A stretch of 64,000 nt of DNA. Origin: Rugosibacter aromaticivorans. Its GTDB lineage: Bacteria; Pseudomonadota; Gammaproteobacteria; Burkholderiales; Rhodocyclaceae. Every line of letters begins with the position of its first letter. The first letter of the stretch is position 1. The DNA lies in assembly GCF_000934545.1 (NCBI RefSeq), contig NZ_CP010554.1:2728001-2792000 (forward strand), read 5' to 3'. This document shows, in pieces, positions 57,593 to 64,000 of the stretch. The position numbers were made by a program, and so were the translations under genes. Below the pieces are notes generated by a model that was given only the letters and a program-made list of their open reading frames with translations, searched no databases and was not told the DNA's origin.

Positions 57593-60500
57593 CTACTGGA
57601 TAATCTCGCGCCAACTGATCCGTTTGCCTGTGGGTGGGGGAACAGAGAACGGCGCCGCAATAGTCAATTGCTGTGCTGCCGACGTAGTCGCAATCACCAC
57701 GGTCTTGCCGCCGGGCAGCCGGACGATGTTGATGCCAACCGCCAGCGATTCCGCGCCACCGGCCCCGACCAATTTAACGCCAACGGCTTGGCTCGGGCTA
57801 TTGGCAATCGCATTGCCCGTTGCATTGTCGAAATAATTCAGCCAACTGTAGCCGCCAATGTTGCAAGCATTGTTCTGCGGGACATTGGTGGCAACCACCA
57901 GCGTGCCGAGTTGCAACTTGATGTCGATGTTGACCCGCTCACCCGTGTCCGGAAAATCAGCGAACCATCCTGTGGTCGAACCACATTGTGCCGTACAGCC
58001 TACCGTACGGAACGCTGTCGTGCCCGAGCCTTGATTGGTAATGGTCATCTGCTTCAGCGTAGTGCGCAAATTGGTTAAAGGCGTAGCCGTCAATGAATCA
58101 CGCAGCGCCCATATCGACTGCGTTTGGACATTGGAATTGTCTGTGGTACCGAGATAACGGCCCGTGCCGACATAAACGAATGGTTGGCCAGCGACCTCCG
58201 CCAGTTCAGGCCGTGTCGTGATTGGCTGTGCCGTGCCCAAGCTATCCATCACCGTCGCCAGTCGAGTCGCCTCTACGCCTGCGGGAGCCAAAATATCATT
58301 CACATCGAAACGCCAGACATTCCCCAGCAGGTCGACGCCATAGACGCGCTCGGTCTGATTGTTGCGTATCGAATTATCCGCCCAGGCGTTGATATGATTG
58401 AGGCCGCTCGGCGTCGTCGCGTCGCCTGCGCCAGTGCTGATCTTGTAGAGAATCTTGCCGGTCATGGCTTCCAGCACGTACAGATAACCCACGCCATCGC
58501 CGCTGACCGAAGGCGAGTTGACGTTGTTGTAGCCCGAGGTCACGAAGACCACCCAGCGGCCATCGCGCAGCTTGCTGATGATCGGGTTGTTGAAGGTATA
58601 GCCGATGTGGCAGTCCGCATACCAGGTGCTGGGCGTCGCCGGGTCGTAGCAGGTGCTGCTCCATTTGAATTCCCACAGCGCCTTGGGATTGAGCGTGTCG
58701 GTGATGTCGAGCGCGTAGTAGCCCTTGCCGCCCTTGTTCAGGCCGCCAACCAAAATGGTCTTCCAGGCGGTGTTCACCGTGTCATAGACATCGCCCGCCG
58801 TCGGCGTACCGTCAACCGAGTAGGTATGCTGATTGGCATAATTCACACTCGCCAGTTTGTACAGATTAGGCAATGCCATGGTAGGAATGAAAGCCCAAGC
58901 CTCATTGCCGCCATTGGTGTCGATAAGCGATGTGCCTGCATAAAACGCATGCAGCATGCCGTCATTGGCTGCTGCAAAAACCATGGGTGTCCGCGTCGCA
59001 TTGGCTGTTTTGAAGGCGATGTAACCGGCATCGTCATACTCAGCAAACGGCGCTTTCACAAACACCGGCTGGGCGTTGATGATGTCGCCAAGAATATGGT
59101 CACGAGCACGGTAAAGTTTGGCGGCGTCATTCGCAACAAAACCTTCCAAGCCACGCTGGCCGCGGAGGAAATTCACCAGGTTGGCACCAACAGCCAGGCC
59201 GCGCTGATTGGCCGACGCAGGTGGCGTGACGCCATCGGTCATGTCCGGATATTGGCTGAGCAGCGCCACTTGCGTGGCGCTGAAGTTGGCTTGCTCGGCA
59301 GCGTTCAGCGAGGTTAAAGCGCTGCCCGTCGGAATACCGGAGACATCGCAGGCAAACGTGTTCCAGGTGAAGTCGACCAGATTGTTGGTCGCCCCTTGAC
59401 GGAACAGTTTGATGCTGCGCGTGTCGCAAGCATTCTTCCCTTTGGCATCCAGCTTGCTCTGCGCCGACCAGACTACCGTGCCATTGACGGTGCCCGTGGT
59501 CAGGTCGATTTCATGCGCCTCCAGCTCGCCCGTCCACTTTTGGGTGAGGTACTTGGCCGTATAGGCAAAGTTATCGCCGGCTACCGGCTCCAGATTCGAA
59601 GTGGCCGCCGCCGCTGCCGAGCCGACGCGCGCGCTTACACCGGCCAGCGCCGTCGTCAGGCCGTTGACAACCGTGTCGGGATTGCCGGCACTAAAGTACT
59701 GGCCGCGGCCATTGACGGCGGCGTGCCAGAGATCATCAAGCGCCGTCGGGGCGTCCGCAACCGGCAACGGCCAGTTGGCCGAGCCACTGCGGATGTTCTG
59801 GAATGCACCTGTGGTCGCAGTTTTGTAGTTCTGCTGGTAGGCAACGGTACCCGACAAACCCAGCCCCATGGTGAAGGTCGTCATGTGCTGCCACTGCGCC
59901 TTGTCGTCCTCGGCACCGGTTCCGGTGGAAGGCACATTATTTTCGCAGACATCGGTGGTCAGCGCCCCGGTGCAGTTGCCCAGCGTGGAGGTGCGCAAAT
60001 CGGTCTTGTAGTAGTACTGGGCGACGTCCGCCAGCGAGTTGCTGCTGCCGCCACTGGCAGTTGTCAGCTCGCAGGGCCAGGTGCCGGTGGCGTTGCATGT
60101 GCTCGGTGCCCCGGCAGGGCTGGCGCCAGTGATGCTCTGTGGATTGGGAGAGGGCAGGGTAAGGCCGGAAGAGCAGTTTATATCGGTGGTCCATCCGGTA
60201 CTGGTGGTGGTCGGCCCGCTGATGATCGATCCGCTTTGGTTCGGCCCGGGGTAAGTGGTGGCTACGTCCTTGTAGCGGTATTGCCGTTTCTTGTTGCCGC
60301 CGCTGCATCCGGATGTTGTAAGCTGGTATTCCTTTTGCAATTCGTGCCAGACGTACAAAGTCGTTGAACCGTCATAAATCGGCCGTGGCGAGACGGCAAA
60401 CTTGCTGGCAGGAGGATTGTAGGCATCCAGCTCGGCGATGTTGCCGTCTTCGTTGTCCATGCTGGTCGTGCCGTCCAGCTTGTAACCGCCGGTACCGTTC

Positions 60501-61555
60501 CAGTAGCCGTCGGTAGTGACGATGGTGAAATTCTGCTGGCAGGAATACTGTACCGGGTCGCCTGACATCCCTTGGTTGATACCGTCAGTCTTGCCAGCAA
60601 AGTATCGGCCGGCGCGCGACAGCGCCGTGCGCATCGGGGTGCTGCTGTTGGCCGTCTGCGAGTAGAACTTGGTAAACCAGTTGGCTTTTTGCGTCGTGTC
60701 GAAGTCGGCAATAGTCAGAAATTTTGCTGCCACCACCGGACTACCTGGATTGATGGTGATAAAGCCGACACGATAGGTATCGCTCAACCCGACAAAAGCG
60801 CGACCGGCGGCCGACTTCATCATATACAGGCGCTTGCGATAGTAGCTGTACCAGTTGGCGAAGTTCTGACGCTCATCCGTTGCACCCGGGCCGGAGGTTG
60901 AAGATACCAGCACCTTGCGCCACAGCGCCGTCTTTCCGATCGCCGCGCAGCTGGTGATGGTCAGGGTGCCATCGGTACAGATTTCCTTGGTGGTCGAATC
61001 GGAGCTGCTTGATATCGCTCTTTGGCAGTCGCCGGTCAGAGGTGCCAGCGTCGTGGCGCCGAGATAAGTCCAGTAATACGCAGGTTGCGCTGTATCGCTA
61101 CCGTAGCCATACCCCAAATCATCGTTGTACGCCTTGAAACTGGTGCTCAGATTGGTCGTGGTTGAGCTCGAGGAATCATAGCTATAAAAGCCGTCGTAAT
61201 AGGCGGCGGTAAAGGTTGTCGGCGTTCCCGAATTGACATCGCTTCCCGTGCTGGTCTTGGGTACGACATAGGCGGTGTTCGGGTTGTAATAGACGAGATT
61301 GCATTGATTATTACGAAACCCGACCTTATTTCTATTATCTGCACCCCAAGCAAGGCCATCCGGCATGAATTCCCAATTCATCGAGCCCGAATCGTCCAGC
61401 GTGAACAGGATGTTTGGTTTGACCTGAGTGGAGGAAGAGCTGGCCAGCGGATTGTCGGCGAGATCGGTGAGTGCGTGCGCTGCACTGGCGGTCAGAAATG
61501 TAGCCATGGCCGCGAGCAGCATGAGCGGGTAACGAATCGTGGAGGCGTGGATCAT
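57593..61555 (-). CDS. pilY1: Type IV pilus tip adhesin/assembly protein PilY1
   Basis: 1320 aa from the ATG at 61555, with AGGAGAG upstream and a signal peptide (LMLLAAMATFLTASAAHA). Near residue 55 KPNILFTLDDSGSMNWEF gives a von Willebrand A-like metal site (DDSGSM). The C-terminal part has the PilY1 beta-propeller motifs DGMLHAFYAG, GGLNKGGKGYYALDITDTLNPKALWEF and RVYGVDLLGNVWRFDVN. It promotes pilus extension and adhesion and works with the minor pilins encoded upstream. N-terminal extension beyond 61555 is open but lies over pilX. Confidence 0.94.
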   Translation of the reverse strand: MIHASTIRYPLMLLAAMATFLTASAAHALTDLADNPLASSSSTQVKPNILFTLDDSGSMNWEFMPDGLAWGADNRNKVGFRNNQCNLVYYNPNTAYVVPKTSTGSDVNSGTPTTFTAAYYDGFYSYDSSSSTTTNLSTSFKAYNDDLGYGYGSDTAQPAYYWTYLGATTLAPLTGDCQRAISSSSDSTTKEICTDGTLTITSCAAIGKTALWRKVLVSSTSGPGATDERQNFANWYSYYRKRLYMMKSAAGRAFVGLSDTYRVGFITINPGSPVVAAKFLTIADFDTTQKANWFTKFYSQTANSSTPMRTALSRAGRYFAGKTDGINQGMSGDPVQYSCQQNFTIVTTDGYWNGTGGYKLDGTTSMDNEDGNIAELDAYNPPASKFAVSPRPIYDGSTTLYVWHELQKEYQLTTSGCSGGNKKRQYRYKDVATTYPGPNQSGSIISGPTTTSTGWTTDINCSSGLTLPSPNPQSITGASPAGAPSTCNATGTWPCELTTASGGSSNSLADVAQYYYKTDLRTSTLGNCTGALTTDVCENNVPSTGTGAEDDKAQWQHMTTFTMGLGLSGTVAYQQNYKTATTGAFQNIRSGSANWPLPVADAPTALDDLWHAAVNGRGQYFSAGNPDTVVNGLTTALAGVSARVGSAAAAATSNLEPVAGDNFAYTAKYLTQKWTGELEAHEIDLTTGTVNGTVVWSAQSKLDAKGKNACDTRSIKLFRQGATNNLVDFTWNTFACDVSGIPTGSALTSLNAAEQANFSATQVALLSQYPDMTDGVTPPASANQRGLAVGANLVNFLRGQRGLEGFVANDAAKLYRARDHILGDIINAQPVFVKAPFAEYDDAGYIAFKTANATRTPMVFAAANDGMLHAFYAGTSLIDTNGGNEAWAFIPTMALPNLYKLASVNYANQHTYSVDGTPTAGDVYDTVNTAWKTILVGGLNKGGKGYYALDITDTLNPKALWEFKWSSTCYDPATPSTWYADCHIGYTFNNPIISKLRDGRWVVFVTSGYNNVNSPSVSGDGVGYLYVLEAMTGKILYKISTGAGDATTPSGLNHINAWADNSIRNNQTERVYGVDLLGNVWRFDVNDILAPAGVEATRLATVMDSLGTAQPITTRPELAEVAGQPFVYVGTGRYLGTTDNSNVQTQSIWALRDSLTATPLTNLRTTLKQMTITNQGSGTTAFRTVGCTAQCGSTTGWFADFPDTGERVNIDIKLQLGTLVVATNVPQNNACNIGGYSWLNYFDNATGNAIANSPSQAVGVKLVGAGGAESLAVGINIVRLPGGKTVVIATTSAAQQLTIAAPFSVPPPTGKRISWREIIQ

Positions 61556-61568
61556 GGTGACTCTCCTG

Positions 61569-62264
61569 TTAATACATAACAACTTGCGTGTAGACCACCG
61601 TGTTGGTAGGCCCGAGTACGCGGGAAGTGACACGAAAATAGGGCTGAAAGGTGTTCGACAATGTTTGGGTGCCATAACTGCCGGCACCATGCGATCCCCC
61701 TGCCAGGGTGGAGCCGATAGTGACGCATTGCTGGCCTGCTGCATTGATGGCACCAGAAGTCTGGCACAACCGGTGGATAACGTAGCGAACCTCGTTGCCG
61801 GCGCCATCATTATTGGTAGCAACGACCGAATTGGCCCAGTTGTAGGTCAGCGGGTCGAACGTCGAAGGGGCAGGTATGGCACCGCAGTTATCCGGGATGC
61901 CGTCATTGTCGGCATCGGGAATATTGTTGACATTTAGCGAGGTGTTGCACCATCCAGGGTAATAGCCAGCAGCCACGCTCCCTAACTCTAGCCCGGCCGC
62001 TGTCTGCGCAACCAGCCAGGTGCGGGCCGCCTCGATGCCGCGATCGGCGGCAACCGCTGCCGTGCGCTTGAAGCTGAGGTTGCGGGCAATGATCAGGCCA
62101 GTGCCGATCTGCCGATACAGCACGATGCCGGCCAGTGTCATGGCCACCAGCATGATCAGCGCCAGCAGCAGCACCACGCCGCGCTGTGTTTGCATCTTTG
62201 AACCCGTCTCTGGGCGTGTCTGGACGGCGAGCCTTTTTGTCGGGCGCATGTCCGGAACTTTCAT
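61569..62264 (-). CDS. pilX: Minor pilin PilX
   Basis: 231 aa. The N-terminus MQTQRGVVLLLALIMLVAMTLAGIVLYRQIGTG matches PilX; the ATG at 62264 is chosen because it overlaps pilW by 4 bases. Helix residues FKRTAAVAADRGIEAARTWL follow. The C-terminal part has a DADNDGIPDNCG segment (residues 117-128), like a thrombospondin type 3 calcium loop. It primes type IV pilus assembly with PilV, PilW and PilY1. Confidence 0.9.
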   Translation of the reverse strand: MKVPDMRPTKRLAVQTRPETGSKMQTQRGVVLLLALIMLVAMTLAGIVLYRQIGTGLIIARNLSFKRTAAVAADRGIEAARTWLVAQTAAGLELGSVAAGYYPGWCNTSLNVNNIPDADNDGIPDNCGAIPAPSTFDPLTYNWANSVVATNNDGAGNEVRYVIHRLCQTSGAINAAGQQCVTIGSTLAGGSHGAGSYGTQTLSNTFQPYFRVTSRVLGPTNTVVYTQVVMY

Positions 62265-63436
62265 GGCATGCCCCAGACAATGTTGCGCAGCGGAATCACC
62301 GTTTCATACACCCGGTAGCGGTAGTGCCGCCAGTCGTTGGCATTGCCCGGAGTCGTGTCCGCCGTGCCGTCAACATTGGTCATGGTGAATGCGCCCCCTG
62401 CCCAGGCCGGAGCAACCGTAGTGACTGCGGTTTTTTCATATTGCTGGCTGCGTGCCAGCAGGGCGACGCGGATGGCGGACAGTTTCCGCCAGTTGCTGCT
62501 GGGGGGAACTACCCCCCAGTCACTGGCTTGGTACGAGCCAGTGCCATTGGCGTCCATGCCGTACTCGGCCTGCAGATTGACAATGCCTTCGGCGACCTCG
62601 GTTGGCGCAGGCGGATTGGCCAACCTGTTGTTAACCGTCAGGAAGCGCCGGTTGCTGATCTGCCAGACATTGAGTTGCGGAAACGTGCCCAGGTTGAAGA
62701 GTGCGCCAGAGGAGCCAACACCCTTTGCGGTGCCATCGTTGTAACGGGCACTACCGCTGTTGTTGAGGAACTGCGCCTGCAACCGGGCCAATGCGCTGGC
62801 GGCGAGCGCCGATTGGGCAGTCACATTCTGGTTATTGGCAAAGTTGAGATAGGCCCCCGTCCCGTGATCGACGGTGAGCCCGTCCGCATTGGCGTTGCCG
62901 GTAATCTCGAACAACCCGCAGACCGCATTGCCGCTGTCGGCAGCGATCATCAGGTCGCCGGGAAGTAGCCCCGTGCGGGAATTTGCACGCTTGAAACCAT
63001 CGTTGGACACGGTCGGGAGCGGCGAGAGATTGTTGAATGACTGGCTCGACGACATGGTGGTGCCACTGCCATACAGCACGGTGATCGTGTCGGGTGCCCC
63101 AGCCGCGCCATCGGTGATCAACACCGGCACCATGGGGAAAGTGAAGGTGCTCGGTGCCGGGCGCGTACTATCATAGGCCGACACAGTGCAGTTCATGGCC
63201 GTTGCGTTGCCAAAGCCATAGCCGGCCATCTTGAGGTCGCGCTCAAGACTGAACATGGCAATGCTGCCTGACACCTGGGCATCGCTGCCCGCTGTGGTGG
63301 TGCGCTTGCGTGACTCCCAGACCTGCATGGACTGAAACATCATCACCATGCCGATCAGGGCGACGGCCATGCCGACAAGCACTTCAACCAGCGTAAAGCC
63401 CAGGCTGCGGCGCGGATTGAGTAAGGTGGCATACAT
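62261..63436 (-). CDS. pilW: Minor pilin PilW
   Basis: 391 aa. The prepilin signal is RRSLGFTLVEVLVGMAVALIGMVMMFQSMQVW, with the peptidase site after G and the +5 Glu. The large C-terminal domain includes FSLERDLKMAGYGFGN and ends with IPLRNIVWGMP, and resembles PilW of Pseudomonas. It is followed by pilX (4-base overlap) and preceded by pilV. Confidence 0.92.
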   Translation of the reverse strand: MYATLLNPRRSLGFTLVEVLVGMAVALIGMVMMFQSMQVWESRKRTTTAGSDAQVSGSIAMFSLERDLKMAGYGFGNATAMNCTVSAYDSTRPAPSTFTFPMVPVLITDGAAGAPDTITVLYGSGTTMSSSQSFNNLSPLPTVSNDGFKRANSRTGLLPGDLMIAADSGNAVCGLFEITGNANADGLTVDHGTGAYLNFANNQNVTAQSALAASALARLQAQFLNNSGSARYNDGTAKGVGSSGALFNLGTFPQLNVWQISNRRFLTVNNRLANPPAPTEVAEGIVNLQAEYGMDANGTGSYQASDWGVVPPSSNWRKLSAIRVALLARSQQYEKTAVTTVAPAWAGGAFTMTNVDGTADTTPGNANDWRHYRYRVYETVIPLRNIVWGMP

Positions 63437-63447
63437 GATTCGGTGGC

Positions 63448-63987
63448 TCAGTTGATGTAGCCGATGATGCGATGGAAACGCGGCCGCCCATCCTTCGGCC
63501 CCTGCCAGCAGACTGTGACGGCCACCTGGTTCGCTGCGGCGGTATTGACCACAATCTGCTGCATGGCAGCTGTGGAGCCCGGCAGTCGCGTCGCCGTGTT
63601 GGCCGTTATGCTATTCACCCAGTCACCGACCAGTCCATTGCCGGAAGGCGTGCCGCTGAAGTTGCAGCAGTCGGTGTTCGCCGCCGCATCCGTGGCCAGC
63701 AGGCTGCAGGTGGTCGTACCTCCCACAGGTTGATGGCTGAATCCGGCCAGATTTGTCGTACTGACGGTACCGGTTGCGTCCCGTATGACGTGCAGATTGA
63801 TCTGGCCGAGAATCTGGTCGGCCAGGTTGGCTGCCTCGACCCGGTATTGCGAATCGGCCTGGATCGCGATCGAATTGGCCTGCAGGGCGATCATCGCCAG
63901 GACGCCAATGAAAAAGATCAGGATGCCGATCATGGCCTCGATCAGGAACACGCCAGTCTGGTTTTTTTTCATCGCGGCCATCAGCAT
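63448..63987 (-). CDS. pilV: Minor pilin PilV
   Basis: 179 aa as drawn; ATG 63981 is better spaced from GAGGGG (63988-63993) and ATG 63972 (MKKNQTG) is also possible. The type IV prepilin helix reads GVFLIEAMIGILIFFIGVLAMIALQANSIAIQADSQYRVEAANLADQILGQI. Cys residues in the C-terminal part (TTTCSLLA, TDCCNFSG) may form disulfides. The gene upstream (off the right edge) is expected to be fimT/gspH-like. It is part of the pilV-pilW-pilX-pilY1 operon. Confidence 0.92.
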   Translation of the reverse strand: MLMAAMKKNQTGVFLIEAMIGILIFFIGVLAMIALQANSIAIQADSQYRVEAANLADQILGQINLHVIRDATGTVSTTNLAGFSHQPVGGTTTCSLLATDAAANTDCCNFSGTPSGNGLVGDWVNSITANTATRLPGSTAAMQQIVVNTAAANQVAVTVCWQGPKDGRPRFHRIIGYIN

Positions 63988-64000
63988 CCCCTCGAATCAC

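Noticed and set aside
58124..60367. Long plus-strand open frames over pilY1
   Set aside because: They lie opposite a clear PilY1 with signal peptide and motifs, and show no family features.

Overview
The window is a gene-dense stretch of a Gram-negative chromosome, most likely a betaproteobacterium of the Rhodocyclales/Nitrosomonadales type. This rests on the gene orders rpsU-yqeY-dnaG-rpoD and ribF-ileS-lspA-fkpB-ispH followed by type IV minor pilin genes, a DUF3034 protein, a beta-type HU, NudJ next to MnmA, and heptosyltransferase-based LPS synthesis. The genus cannot be fixed from sequence alone. No phage, insertion sequence or CRISPR array is visible, and both ends are cut inside operons (livF at the left, the minor pilin cluster at the right).

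Layout. 1-4437: a branched-chain amino acid ABC importer (livK-H-M-G-F, minus strand). 4574-7057: a small cytochrome c and a DUF255 thioredoxin-fold protein. 7252-7328: tRNA-Ile2 (CAU). 7417-12161: the macromolecular-synthesis operon rpsU-yqeY-dnaG-rpoD, with a recognisable sigma-70 promoter and an internal terminator after rpsU. 12248-15772: tsaD, plsY, folB, xerD and ogt, tightly packed with overlapping ends. 15769-18690: a chalcone-isomerase-like exported protein and an orphan ugpB-ugpQ pair. 18789-27735: an MdtABC-like RND efflux operon with two RND pumps and its own outer-membrane lipoprotein. 27801-31568: a loose set of small envelope proteins around a lipoprotein alpha/beta hydrolase. 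31665-34295: alaS. 34403-38324: a six-gene stress-type operon encoding DUF3034, periplasmic truncated haemoglobin, Tat-exported ferritin-like protein, cytochrome c, ECF sigma and double-cupin anti-sigma. 38733-43788: pgm/manB, YheT hydrolase, SnoaL-like, waaF, zinc-finger protein and ilvE. 43876-50875: nudJ, a secreted hypothetical, mnmA, HU, STAS-like, queG, tsaE, an amidase and a flavin oxidoreductase. 51131-56869: ribF-ileS-lspA-fkpB-ispH. 56832-63987: a TonB-like protein and pilY1-pilX-pilW-pilV.

The most unusual signal is not a gene. A roughly 25-bp sequence recurs about once every 4-5 kb on both strands, inside conserved genes in several reading frames as well as between genes. It consists of AAAAGTCGGCGCTGG followed by a looser TGAKACGGCG. 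Its 11-base core GTCGGCGCTGG occurs 11 times exactly in 64 kb. Several copies sit in proteins of normal length, so they look acquired in place by substitution. This resembles the DNA uptake sequences of Neisseriaceae and Pasteurellaceae, and the window carries type IV pilus genes. At least one copy (in ispH) lies in a stretch that looks like an insertion and shares flanking sequence with an intergenic copy. ileS carries a separate palindrome-rich insertion. The ECF/haemoglobin/ferritin/cytochrome operon is the best candidate for a poorly described protein system.
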